The notes under the pieces are model-generated. The model saw only the letters and a list, made by a program, of their open reading frames with translations. It was not told the origin of the DNA and did no database searches. From Pseudomonadota bacterium (GTDB taxonomy: Bacteria; Pseudomonadota; Alphaproteobacteria; Rhizobiales; Hyphomicrobiaceae): DNA of 42,477 nucleotides. Positions 15,943-24,553 of this stretch are shown here, piece after piece. The stretch lies in NCBI GenBank assembly GCA_023412745.1, contig JAEZBZ010000033.1, forward strand, positions 1 to 42,477, in the 5' to 3' direction. The stretch's first letter is position 1. The number at the start of each line of letters is the position of its first letter. The translations under genes were made by a program, and so were the position numbers.

Positions 15943-16710
15943 ATGAGGTTGAAAGGCAAAACAGCGATTGTAACCGGGGCTGCGCAGGGCATCGGCCTGG
16001 GATGCGCCAAACGGTTCGCGGAAGAAGGGGCTAACGTCGTCCTCGTCGACTACAACGGCGAGGTTGGAACAAAGGCAACCGAAACGCTGAAAGCTTCGGG
16101 TCACTCTGTTTCGTTTGAGCAGTGTGACGTTGGCCACAAAGCCGCCGTCGACAACATGGTTCAGGCGGCGATCAGGCAATACGGCGCAATCGATGTTCTG
16201 CTGAGCAATGCCGGCATCAATCGCCGGGCCGATTTTCTCGACCTCTCCGAAAGCGATTGGGATCAGGTCATTCAGACGAATTTGAAATCTGTTTTCCTGT
16301 GCGGTCAGGCAGTCGGCCGGCACATGGTCGACAACAAAATCAAAGGCTCGATCATCAATATGGCATCTTCGAGCGTGAAGATGACCATGCCGACTATTTC
16401 GGCTTACGCAGCGTCCAAGGGTGGTATTGCAGCCCTGACCAACGCCATGTCGCTTAGCCTGTCGCCACGTGGCGTGCGCGTCAACGCAATTGGTCCGGGC
16501 ACTATTGCTACTGAATTGACACGCGAGTCACTTCTCAATGATCCGGCAACACGCAGCAGGATCCTGTCGCGCACGCCCATCGGGCGTGTCGGCGAGCCAG
16601 AGGATGTGGCGGGCGTCGCAATGTTTCTAGCGACGGATGACTCCGCCTATGTCAGTGGCCAGGTCATTTACGTTGAAGGCGGTCGTTTCGGCTTAAATTA
16701 CACTGTCTAG
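15943..16710 (+). CDS. short-chain dehydrogenase/reductase (classical SDR)
   Basis: 255 residues. A GGAAGGCAAGG site precedes the ATG at 15943; the open frame further upstream is inside the flavoprotein gene. The cofactor motif TGAAQGIG, the NAG motif (LSNAGINRR), the catalytic Ser (NMASSSVK) and YAASK are all intact, with the VNAIGPGTI segment after them. It should oxidise or reduce a hydroxyl/keto group with NAD(P). The substrate is undefined; it lies in the same operon as the aldehyde dehydrogenase, 14 bases after the flavoprotein. Confidence 0.9.
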   Translation: MRLKGKTAIVTGAAQGIGLGCAKRFAEEGANVVLVDYNGEVGTKATETLKASGHSVSFEQCDVGHKAAVDNMVQAAIRQYGAIDVLLSNAGINRRADFLDLSESDWDQVIQTNLKSVFLCGQAVGRHMVDNKIKGSIINMASSSVKMTMPTISAYAASKGGIAALTNAMSLSLSPRGVRVNAIGPGTIATELTRESLLNDPATRSRILSRTPIGRVGEPEDVAGVAMFLATDDSAYVSGQVIYVEGGRFGLNYTV

Positions 16711-16737
16711 GCGGTCGCGGAACAAGGAAACCCTATC

Positions 16738-18189
16738 ATGGCACCAGCGATTCAGCGGCCCGAATTGAGTTTGCCGCCACTTGGAAATTTGATCGGCGGG
16801 CAATGGAGGATGGCTGAACGGCGCTTCAGTGTGGTGGACAAGTACACGCAGGCGACGATTGCTGAGCCCTATCACGCGTCATCCGACGACGTCGGCCATG
16901 CGATTGCGGCTGCTGCCAGCGCTTTCGAGCGCGGACCTGTGCCGCCGGTCGAGCGCGCGCGTTTCCTGCGCAAGGCTGCGGAGCTGGTTGACCGCAACAG
17001 GCAGCGCCTCATTGACATCATGGTCGCCGAAACGGGCTTTACGCCGTCCGATTCAGAGGGCGACCTCAATCGCACGATTGTTACGCTCAATCTGTGTGCG
17101 GAAGAGGCTACGCGTATCGTCGGTGAAACGGTGGCCTTCGCTGCGACGCCCGGACAGCACGATCGATTGGGTTTTACGATTCGCGTGCCGCTCGGTGTCG
17201 TTTGTGCGATCACCCCCTTCAATTCGCCACTGAATACGGTGGCTCACAAGATTGCGCCGGCCCTGGCTGCGGGTAATCCTGTTGTATTGAAGCCGTCCAA
17301 CCTGACGCCGGTTACAGCTGCGGCATTGTGCGAAATCCTGGTGGAAGCCGGCGTGCCGGAAGGTTTCCTGTCGTTGCTTCAGGGTTCGGGAAGCACAATC
17401 GGAGCCCAACTCGTCGCGGATCCACGCATCGCGTTCTACAACTTCACGGGCAGTACGGAAGTGGGCCGCGTAATCCAGCAGGGCGCTGGCCTGCGCCGCA
17501 CGCAAATGGAGCTAGGGTCCATTGCCAGTACGATCGTTTGTGCAGATGCTGACATTGCGCGTGCGATACCAAGGATTGCCAATGCTGGTTTCCGCAAGGC
17601 AGGCCAAGTTTGCACATCGGTTCAGCGCCTCTACGTGGAAAAATCTGCCTTCGATAGTGTCGTCGGCCAGTTGGTGAAGGCTGCCGAAGGCATGAAGGCG
17701 GGGGACCCGCGCGCACCTGATACGCGAGTCGGGCCCATGATCACAGAGAAGGAGGCGCAGCGCGCCGAAGCATGGATCGTTGAAGCCAGGGAATCGCAGG
17801 CGCGCGTCATGCATGGCGGCACGCGTGAAGGTGCCGTATTGACGCCTACTGTTGTGACAAACGTCGTGCCGGGCATGAAGGTGGTGGATCGTGAGATCTT
17901 CGCCCCTTGTATCGCTGTTGTGCCGTTCACGGATTTATCCGATGCTGTTCAGCATGCCAACAACACGCCCTATGGACTCTCATCGGGAATATTCACTCAG
18001 GATGTAAACAAGGCTTTGGATGCCGCGCGCAGCCTGAGGTTTGGTGCCATCCATATCAACGAGACCTCGAGTTCGCGGGCGGACGGGATGCCTTTTGGTG
18101 GCGTTAAGGATTCCGGCTTTGGACATGAAGGACCAAAGTACGCTATTCGAGAGCTGACTGAAGAGAGATTGATAACGCTCAACCGCTGA
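16738..18189 (+). CDS. aldehyde dehydrogenase (NAD(P)-dependent)
   Basis: 483 residues, full length. Catalytic Cys292 (GQVCTSVQ) and general-base Glu258 (MELGS) are present, as are ITPFNSPLN and the KPSN cofactor lysine. GSTEVG and the C-terminal PFGGVKDSGFGHEG motif match the succinate-semialdehyde/lactaldehyde group. It should oxidise an aldehyde to an acid, probably the aldehyde released by the ComDE-like decarboxylase or by the PuuB-like oxidase. AAGGAAA lies eight bases before the ATG. It is third in the four-gene operon that ends with the GntR gene. Confidence 0.92.
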   Translation: MAPAIQRPELSLPPLGNLIGGQWRMAERRFSVVDKYTQATIAEPYHASSDDVGHAIAAAASAFERGPVPPVERARFLRKAAELVDRNRQRLIDIMVAETGFTPSDSEGDLNRTIVTLNLCAEEATRIVGETVAFAATPGQHDRLGFTIRVPLGVVCAITPFNSPLNTVAHKIAPALAAGNPVVLKPSNLTPVTAAALCEILVEAGVPEGFLSLLQGSGSTIGAQLVADPRIAFYNFTGSTEVGRVIQQGAGLRRTQMELGSIASTIVCADADIARAIPRIANAGFRKAGQVCTSVQRLYVEKSAFDSVVGQLVKAAEGMKAGDPRAPDTRVGPMITEKEAQRAEAWIVEARESQARVMHGGTREGAVLTPTVVTNVVPGMKVVDREIFAPCIAVVPFTDLSDAVQHANNTPYGLSSGIFTQDVNKALDAARSLRFGAIHINETSSSRADGMPFGGVKDSGFGHEGPKYAIRELTEERLITLNR

Positions 18190-18230
18190 AGACTGTCGCG
18201 GCGGAGTGCTAATCCGGGGCAGGAAAGACG

Positions 18231-18947
18231 ATGGCGGGCGCGGTAACGGGAAGAAGATCGAAATCCAGCCGGGAGGCCGGTTTGTTGACGCCTGACAGCG
18301 ATTTGGATTCTCGAAATCTTTCCCGCGCAGATTTTGTGTATCAGCGCCTTCGTCTGGGCATTCGCTCAGGAGAGTTCCGGCCAGGGGACCGGCTACGCGA
18401 AGCAGAACTGGCATCGCAACTCAACGTCAGTCGCACGCCAATCCGCGAGGCCATTCGTCGTCTTGCTTCGGACGGGCTCGTCGAAGTCGCTCCGTCGCGC
18501 GGGGTGATGTTTATCCAACTCGACAAACAACAAGTTCGCGAACTCTACGCACTGAGAGAATCTCTGGAAGGAACAGCAGCCCGGCTCGCCGCTCAGCATG
18601 CGTCGCCTGCTGAGATCGTGGTGATGAGGGAACTTCTCGATATCGTTGAGCATGCCAAGTCTCCTGCCGAGATCGCGAAATCAAACCGCCTGTTCCATCA
18701 GTCGATCCATGACGCGGCTCATAATCGTTATCTGGCACAAGCGCTGCTGCAGTTGGATGACTCGCTGGCTCTGTTGCCAGGAACCACTTTTCAGATGCCA
18801 GGACGCTCCGAGGCCGCAAACCGCGAGCACAAGGAAATTCTCGCCGCCATTGACGCGCGCGATGCCGATCTCGCGGAAAAGCTTACGAGGAAGCACATTC
18901 AGGCATCCGGACAGGTTCGCATCCGCATGATGTTCACGTCGACCTGA
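18231..18947 (+). CDS. GntR-family transcriptional regulator, FCD (FadR/VanR) subgroup
   Basis: 238 residues with CAGGAAAG before the ATG. The winged HTH covers about residues 32-95, with LASQLNVSRTPIREAIRRL as the recognition region. The all-helical FCD ligand domain covers about 101-235 and shows the metal/ligand His residues in FHQSIHDAAHN and in EHKEILAAI, KHIQAS. It is the only GntR gene in the window and closes the flavoprotein-SDR-aldehyde dehydrogenase operon. It is the natural candidate to bind the six GTATRC tandem sites, one of which precedes its own operon. Members usually repress and are released by an acidic metabolite; repression here is inferred. Confidence 0.92.
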   Translation: MAGAVTGRRSKSSREAGLLTPDSDLDSRNLSRADFVYQRLRLGIRSGEFRPGDRLREAELASQLNVSRTPIREAIRRLASDGLVEVAPSRGVMFIQLDKQQVRELYALRESLEGTAARLAAQHASPAEIVVMRELLDIVEHAKSPAEIAKSNRLFHQSIHDAAHNRYLAQALLQLDDSLALLPGTTFQMPGRSEAANREHKEILAAIDARDADLAEKLTRKHIQASGQVRIRMMFTST

Positions 18948-19054
18948 CCGGGTAAAGGGGCGACGGTCGTGGGGCAGCGCCGGTCGCTCAAATGATCGGG
19001 GCCTTTGTTTGCGGCCTTGCGCATGCTCGCAGGCAAATCCCACCAAAAATCACC

Positions 19055-19084
19055 TTGACACAATTGTATGCAATAGTATCCAAA
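19055..19084 (+). promoter_or_regulatory. operator E inside the hyuAB promoter
   Basis: A consensus -35 TTGACA (19055-19060) is followed 16 bases later by TATCCA (19077-19082). The spacer holds the tandem motif GTATGC (19066-19071), AATA, GTATCC (19076-19081). The hyuA start codon is 35 bases downstream. This is the clearest case of the motif lying in a promoter spacer, as expected for a repressor site. Confidence 0.72.
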
Positions 19085-19116
19085 GTCCAATTCCTGTCGC
19101 GAAGAGGCATCAATTC

Positions 19117-21210
19117 ATGACCACCTCCGCTATCCGTATCGCCGTAGATATTGGCGGTACATTCACCGACGGCGTGGCCGAGGAACTCGCTACCGGTCGC
19201 ATTTGGGTTGGCAAATGCCTCACAACGCCGAGCGATCCTGGCGAAGGTGTATCGACTGTCGTCGCGCAGCTTCTGGCGAAAATCGGCGGTGAAAAGCCTG
19301 CTGGTGCCGTTGCAGAATTCGTTCATGGCACGACCCTGGTGACCAATACGCTCATCGAGCGCAAAGGTGCCGAGACCGCCCTAGTCACGACTAAGGGGAC
19401 GATCGACACGCTCGATATCCGTCGGGAGTGGCGCTACGACCTTTATGATCTCGCGCTTGAGCTCCCAGAACCGATCGTGCCCGCGGACAAGCGTGTGGAT
19501 CTGGATGAGCGTATCAGCTGGACAGGTGAGATCCTCAAGTCAATTGCCGATGCGGATCTCGATGATCTGGCGGCCAAGCTGCGTGACATGGATGTGGATG
19601 CCATCGCGATCTGTCTGCTGCATGGCTACGTCAATGACGTCCACGAGCGCCATGTCGCTGCCGCCCTCGCCCGTGCGCTTCCCGGAAAGAGCATTTCGAT
19701 TTCTTCGAAGGTTGCTCGCGAGATCCGCGAATATGAGCGGATGTCTACCGTGGCCGCCAATGCCTATGTGCAGCCGATTGTGGCGCGTTACCTGTCGCTG
19801 CTCGAAGTGCGTATTTGGGAAATCGGTATTCCAGGTCCGCTCCGCATCATGATGTCGAGTGGCGGTTTTACCTCGGCGTCTGCTGCCGCGGAAACGCCCA
19901 TTCAACTGCTCGAATCCGGCCCGGCTGCGGGTGTGCTAAGCGCGGTAAACGCTGGACTGCAGGTTGGCGTCGAACATGTCTTGGCGTTTGATATGGGGGG
20001 AACTACGGCGAAGGCTTGTGTGTCGTCGCATGGTGTTCCCGATATTGATCACACGTTCGAGGCAGCACGCGTTAAGCGCTTCAAGCGCGGCAGCGGCTTG
20101 CCCATTCTCATTCCGAGCATAGATCTCATCGAAATCGGAGCTGGTGGCGGGAGCCTTGCCTCGATCGATGGGTTGGGGCTGATGAAGGTCGGCCCGCAGA
20201 GCGCGGGGTCTGTCCCCGGACCTGCGTGCTATGGCCTCGGCGGTACCGCGCCTACCGTGACCGACGCGGATCTCGTTCTGGGTTACCTCGATCCCAACAA
20301 CTTCCTCGGCGGCGAGATGAAGCTGCGCAAGGATCTGGCCGAGGCTGCTCTCGGCCGCCTTGGCGAGAAGCTGGGCCTCAACGTTACGCAGACTGCCTGG
20401 GGCATCGCCAATATCGTAAATGAGAACATGGCCGCCGCCGCACGGGTTCACATTGCGGAGAAGGGCCTTGATCCGCGTGCATTCACGCTGATTGCAACCG
20501 GTGGCGCCGGGCCGGTGCACGTCGCTGAAGTTGGTCGCAAGCTTGGGGTAAAGCGCATTCTGTGCGCGATCGCGGCCGGTGCCGGATCGTGCCTGGGCTT
20601 GCTCGCCGCACCAGCGCGCGTCGACCGCTCTTGGTCGAAGCCGCAACTTCTAGACTCCCTGGATTGGTCGCAAGCAGCAGACGTTCTGGCGTCGTTGCGT
20701 GCGGAAGCTGAAACCGAACTCAAGTCGTCCGACGTCGATCTCGCTACGATCGAATGGTCGCTTCTGCTTGAGATGCGCTACGCCGGGCAGGGTGCCACCG
20801 TCAGTGTTGCGGTGCCCTATGGCAAGATCGAAGCGTCACTGCGATCCAGCTTTGAAAAGGCATTCAACGACGCCTACGCAAAGCTTTATGGATCGACCAT
20901 TTCGGAAGGGAAGATCCAACTCGTTACCTGGCGTCTGACCGGCAAAGCCAAGACTGTGGCCAAGGCGTTTTCTTGGGCCGAGAAGCGGGTCGAACTTGGG
21001 TCGAGCAAGCCGCGCCGCCGCCAGATCTATCTTCCGATCGAGCAGTGCTATGGCGAGGTCAATGTCTACGACCGCTATGCGTTGCCGCCAGGTACTGAGC
21101 TCAAAGCGCCGCTCATTCTCGAAGAGCGCGAGTCCACGCTTGCTGTTCCTTTTCCCGCGACCGTCTCGATCCTGAAAGATCTGACTGTCAGCATCGAGAT
21201 TGGAGAATAA
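19117..21210 (+). CDS. hyuA: hydantoinase/oxoprolinase family protein, subunit A (HyuA)
   Basis: 697 residues from ATG 19117; the open frame continues upstream but runs through the promoter. The N-terminal actin-like ATP-binding fold shows VDIGGTFTDGV and VHGTTLVTNTLIERKG, then a second phosphate motif FDMGGTTAKAC, and LLESGPAAGVLSAV, GAGGGSLASID and GPGPACYG-type segments. HyuA/HyuB pairs use ATP to open lactam or hydantoin rings (5-oxoproline, N-methylhydantoin) or to carboxylate ketones. With amino-acid-oxidising enzymes beside it, ring opening to an (N-carbamoyl) amino acid is the most natural reading. The pair is controlled by operator E. Confidence 0.92.
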   Translation: MTTSAIRIAVDIGGTFTDGVAEELATGRIWVGKCLTTPSDPGEGVSTVVAQLLAKIGGEKPAGAVAEFVHGTTLVTNTLIERKGAETALVTTKGTIDTLDIRREWRYDLYDLALELPEPIVPADKRVDLDERISWTGEILKSIADADLDDLAAKLRDMDVDAIAICLLHGYVNDVHERHVAAALARALPGKSISISSKVAREIREYERMSTVAANAYVQPIVARYLSLLEVRIWEIGIPGPLRIMMSSGGFTSASAAAETPIQLLESGPAAGVLSAVNAGLQVGVEHVLAFDMGGTTAKACVSSHGVPDIDHTFEAARVKRFKRGSGLPILIPSIDLIEIGAGGGSLASIDGLGLMKVGPQSAGSVPGPACYGLGGTAPTVTDADLVLGYLDPNNFLGGEMKLRKDLAEAALGRLGEKLGLNVTQTAWGIANIVNENMAAAARVHIAEKGLDPRAFTLIATGGAGPVHVAEVGRKLGVKRILCAIAAGAGSCLGLLAAPARVDRSWSKPQLLDSLDWSQAADVLASLRAEAETELKSSDVDLATIEWSLLLEMRYAGQGATVSVAVPYGKIEASLRSSFEKAFNDAYAKLYGSTISEGKIQLVTWRLTGKAKTVAKAFSWAEKRVELGSSKPRRRQIYLPIEQCYGEVNVYDRYALPPGTELKAPLILEERESTLAVPFPATVSILKDLTVSIEIGE

Positions 21211-22757
21211 TGATGTCCTCCATGAAGCTGGATCCTATCACTCTGGAAATCCTCTGGACGCGGCTTGTGAGTGCGGTCGACGAGGCGGCTGCTGCATTCG
21301 TGCGCACGTCGTTCTCGACGCTGGTCCGCGAGGCCAATGACTTTGCAGTCGTGTTGACGGACGCTAAGGGGCGCTCGCTTGCGCAGTCGTCCATGAGCAT
21401 CCCGTCGTTCATCGGTACGTTGCCTGCCTCGACTAAGCACTTCCTGGACCATTTCACGCCGGAAGGTCTGGCGCCCGGTGACGTTCTGATCACCAACGAC
21501 CCTTGGAAGGGGACGGGCCACGTGCATGACGTTACGATCGTCATGCCGATCTTTCGTGGTGGCCAATTGCTTGCATTTGCGGCCGCGACCAGTCATGTGC
21601 CGGACATCGGAGGACGCCTGCGGAACTCGGGCATCCATGAGATTTACGAAGAAGGCCTGCAAATACCCTTGTTGAAGTTGGTTCGCGCCGGCGTCACAGA
21701 TGAAGCGATCGTCGCATTCATTCGGCAGAACGTGCGCGTCCCCGATCAGACGATGGGTGATATCTGGGGGGAAGTTGCCGCGTGTCGCATGCTCGAGGCG
21801 CGCCTTAAAAGCCTTCTCGATGAGACCAACATCGATCTAGATGTCCTCGGCACCGAGATTCGCAACCGTTCGGAAAACGCGATGCGCGCAGCTATCCGTG
21901 CGCTGCCGGATGGCGATTACTTTTCCCGCATGGAGCACGATGGGTTCGAAGAGCGTATCATCATCCAGAGCAAGGTGACGGTTGATGGCGATCAGATCGT
22001 CATTGATTACGAAGGATCTTCGCCTCAGTTACGCCGGTCGGTCAATGTCGTGCCGATCTACACGTTCTCTTACACGTCGTTTGGCGTGAAAGCGTTGCTG
22101 TCACCTGACGTTCCGAACAATGAAGGCGCGTTCCTACCGATCACAACAAAGGCGCCCCTGGGCTCAATTCTCAACCCGGTCTATCCTTCAGCGACGGGGG
22201 CACGCAGTCTTGTAGGCCATCTTCTGCCGGTGGCGTTCATCGCGGCCCTGTCGGAGGTGCTTCCCAACAAGGTGGTCGCGCCGGGTTGCGCCAATTCATC
22301 ATTCACGATGAGCGGAGAGCACGACGGGCGCCGTTATGCGGTCGTCAACTTCCTAAATGCCGGTCAAGGCGCCAGCATCGACCGGCATGGCCTCTCCGCG
22401 ATCAGCTTCCCGTCCAACTTGGGCAATACGCCGATCGAGGTCATGGAAGCCGAAGCTCCGGTCCGCGTGCTGCACCGTGCGATTCGCAAGAATAGTGGAG
22501 GCAATGGTGCTCATCGCGGTGGTGACGGTCTGGACTTCGCTTTCGAGTTTGTCGGGTCGCAGCCGGCGACCTGTTCATTCCTGAGCAGCCGTTTCGCAGT
22601 TCCAGCTCCCGGTCTCAACGGCGGTAAGCCTGGTGAAGTCGCCGTCACGACGGTGAATGGCAAGGCTGCTGATCCCGCAGTTCATCACACATTGAAGCCT
22701 GGTGATGTTGTGGTGATGAAGACCGCAGGCGGTGGCGGCTTTGGTCCGTCGACCTAA
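21210..22757 (+). CDS. hyuB: hydantoinase/oxoprolinase family protein, subunit B (HyuB)
   Basis: 515 residues, somewhat shorter than many HyuB proteins (about 520-590) but complete at the C-terminus (TAGGGGFG). The family opening LDPITLEILWTRLVSAVDEAA and the NDPWKGTGHVHDVTIVMPIF motif are clear, as is HVPDIGGRLRNSGIHEIYEEG in pieces. Its ATG at 21210 shares one base with the hyuA stop; a second ATG at 21213 is better spaced from GGAGA. It forms the catalytic complex with HyuA. A terminator follows 30 bases later. Confidence 0.92.
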   Translation: MMSSMKLDPITLEILWTRLVSAVDEAAAAFVRTSFSTLVREANDFAVVLTDAKGRSLAQSSMSIPSFIGTLPASTKHFLDHFTPEGLAPGDVLITNDPWKGTGHVHDVTIVMPIFRGGQLLAFAAATSHVPDIGGRLRNSGIHEIYEEGLQIPLLKLVRAGVTDEAIVAFIRQNVRVPDQTMGDIWGEVAACRMLEARLKSLLDETNIDLDVLGTEIRNRSENAMRAAIRALPDGDYFSRMEHDGFEERIIIQSKVTVDGDQIVIDYEGSSPQLRRSVNVVPIYTFSYTSFGVKALLSPDVPNNEGAFLPITTKAPLGSILNPVYPSATGARSLVGHLLPVAFIAALSEVLPNKVVAPGCANSSFTMSGEHDGRRYAVVNFLNAGQGASIDRHGLSAISFPSNLGNTPIEVMEAEAPVRVLHRAIRKNSGGNGAHRGGDGLDFAFEFVGSQPATCSFLSSRFAVPAPGLNGGKPGEVAVTTVNGKAADPAVHHTLKPGDVVVMKTAGGGGFGPST

Positions 22758-22787
22758 GCAGAGTGAATTGATCTGATCAAAAAACCA

Positions 22788-22820
22788 AAAGCGGGCTCCT
22801 TTCGGAACCCGCTTTTTTTT
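22788..22820. terminator. bidirectional rho-independent terminator
   Basis: GCGGGCTCC pairs with GGAACCCGC (22791-22799 and 22804-22812, one mismatch) around a four-base TTTC loop. It has AAAA on the left and eight T on the right. It lies between converging hyuB and the dpaA-like gene. Confidence 0.92.
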
Positions 22821-22871
22821 TCATGTACCAGAAAAGTTAACGGCTAGACTGAGATCGTGAAAGCATTCGGC

Positions 22872-23747
22872 TTACGATCGCAGCAACCGCTCTATGAGCG
22901 TCCATTGTGCCCGTCCGACGCTGACCGGAGAGGTGGCGCCAAGTCCGCGTGCCCAAACCACTTTCTTTCCTAGCGCAGCGCCCGCAACATGGTCGACGCT
23001 CCCAGGAGGAGAGGCGAGATCGAAAATCGTGGTTGTGGGTGGTACAGCTTTGAGCAACTCCGCTGACAAAACAGGAGCAGGGATCGCCGAGACAATCAGG
23101 TCGAATTCAGCGAGCTTTCCGGCAAGAGAGGCAAGCGATTCGACGGCATGATTCGCAGTGCGAGCCGAAGACTGTTGTGCCTCGCTGCGTGCGAACACCG
23201 TGACCTCGCCGTGCAAGGCGGCAAGTGCGGCTGCCACATGCTCAGCAATGACGCCGAAGCCGAGAACGGCAATGCGAGCGCCATGGATAGTGGATGTGGT
23301 TTCTGTGACAATTCGCGCGACAGCGCCTTCAGCTATTGCGGGTGCCCTTGCGACGCGGCCGTCCATATCCTCTTCGTATTCGAGCAGCGCCAATCCGTAT
23401 TCCGCCGCCAGCGCAGAAAACTCTGAGGAGGCGTGCCCGCAGATGATCCGGGCACCGGGGGCGAGCACCTCCAGGACAGAGTGATCTACGACGACCGGTT
23501 CCTTTGCCTGCGGTGCGAATACCGACACGCCTTTCATGCCCGGCAGCGGCAAAACCAAGGCACGAGCATTCTGGGCAGCTTCCCTGGCAGATGTGGCGAT
23601 CGTGACGCCGTCGATGGCCGCATCGGGCAACGGAAAGCCGAAGACCCGAACGTCCGTGGTCTGCTGTACGGCAAGGGCCGCGATTGTTTGCTCGCGGGGA
23701 TCGCCACCGACAATCGCGATGGGCCCCATGACGGTATCTTTCGACAT
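22872..23747 (-). CDS. dipicolinate synthase subunit A-like NAD-binding protein (DpaA/SpoVFA-like)
   Basis: 291 residues. The N-terminal domain opens with PIAIVGGDPREQTIAALAVQ and continues with LVLPLPGMKGVSVFAP, as in SpoVFA of spore formers. The middle has EDMDGRVARAPAIAEGAVA, matching the family's pre-Rossmann region, then an NAD fold (IHGARIAVLGFGVIAEHVAAAL) and the ending DLASPPGSVDH ... WARGLGATSPVSVGRAQW. DpaA with flavoprotein DpaB makes dipicolinate in sporulating Firmicutes; no dpaB is visible here and the organism is not a spore former. It is the last gene of a PotABCD-type importer operon (11-base gap). Function unknown; an imine/enamine or pyridine-type substrate is a guess. Confidence 0.8.
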   Translation of the reverse strand: MSKDTVMGPIAIVGGDPREQTIAALAVQQTTDVRVFGFPLPDAAIDGVTIATSAREAAQNARALVLPLPGMKGVSVFAPQAKEPVVVDHSVLEVLAPGARIICGHASSEFSALAAEYGLALLEYEEDMDGRVARAPAIAEGAVARIVTETTSTIHGARIAVLGFGVIAEHVAAALAALHGEVTVFARSEAQQSSARTANHAVESLASLAGKLAEFDLIVSAIPAPVLSAELLKAVPPTTTIFDLASPPGSVDHVAGAALGKKVVWARGLGATSPVSVGRAQWTLIERLLRS

Positions 23748-23758
23748 GGTCGGGCGCC

Positions 23759-24553
23759 TCAGGACTTCTTCTGCAGTAGTGCGTTGATCGCCAGAATGAC
23801 GACGGTCATTACGATCAGCAATGTGCTTACAGCAGCGATGGTAGGCTCAAGTTCAAGAGACAAGCTATTCCAGATACGAACTGTCAGCGTTTGTGTCTGA
23901 ATCCCGGACAGAAACAGGCTGATCAGCAACTCGTCGAACGAGGTCAGGAAGGCAAATAATGCGGCAGACACCAATCCAGGCAACGAAAGGGGAAGGGTGA
24001 TCATCCGCATCGTTTGCCATTGACTTGCGCCGAGGCTCAAAGCTGCACGTTCGTAACGTTCATCAAGGCCCTGCAGACTTGCAGTCAGGATGATCGTCGT
24101 CAGCGGTAGAGCGAGAATAGAATGGCCGATTGCCATCGCCAACAGACTGCCACTCGCCCCCATGCGTGCAAAAGCCATGTAGAATGCGATCGCGACGATG
24201 ACGTTTGGCACGATCATCGGAGTTAGGATGAAGCCATAGATGGCCATCTTGCGCTTGAATCCAGAGCGCACGAGAGCCAATGCCGACAGAAATCCCAGCG
24301 TTGTCGCGAATAAGGTCGTCAGTAGCGCAACTTGAAGGCTGACCCACAACGAACGCCGCCAGCCAGGATCGCCGAGTACCCGCTCATACCAGCGCAATCC
24401 GACATCCTGGGGCGGAAAGCTCAAAACCCGCGACTGATCGAACGAAATGATTGCAATGATCAGGACCGGAGCGGCGAGAAACAGCAGAACGAGTATGCTA
24501 CCGAGCCACAGCGAATAATGTCCAAGTCCTGGCTTTTGTCCGTTTCCGTCCAT
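23759..24553 (-). CDS. ABC transporter permease, PotC-like
   Basis: 264 residues from the ATG at 24553, whose ATGA overlaps the stop of the preceding permease; the longer open frame lies inside that gene. About six membrane helices and an EAA loop (YERAALSLGASQWQTMRMITLPLSLPG in overlapping pieces) place it with spermidine/putrescine/opine-type permeases. It pairs with the PotB-like permease for import of a compound captured by the binding protein at 26658. Confidence 0.9.
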   Translation of the reverse strand: MDGNGQKPGLGHYSLWLGSILVLLFLAAPVLIIAIISFDQSRVLSFPPQDVGLRWYERVLGDPGWRRSLWVSLQVALLTTLFATTLGFLSALALVRSGFKRKMAIYGFILTPMIVPNVIVAIAFYMAFARMGASGSLLAMAIGHSILALPLTTIILTASLQGLDERYERAALSLGASQWQTMRMITLPLSLPGLVSAALFAFLTSFDELLISLFLSGIQTQTLTVRIWNSLSLELEPTIAAVSTLLIVMTVVILAINALLQKKS

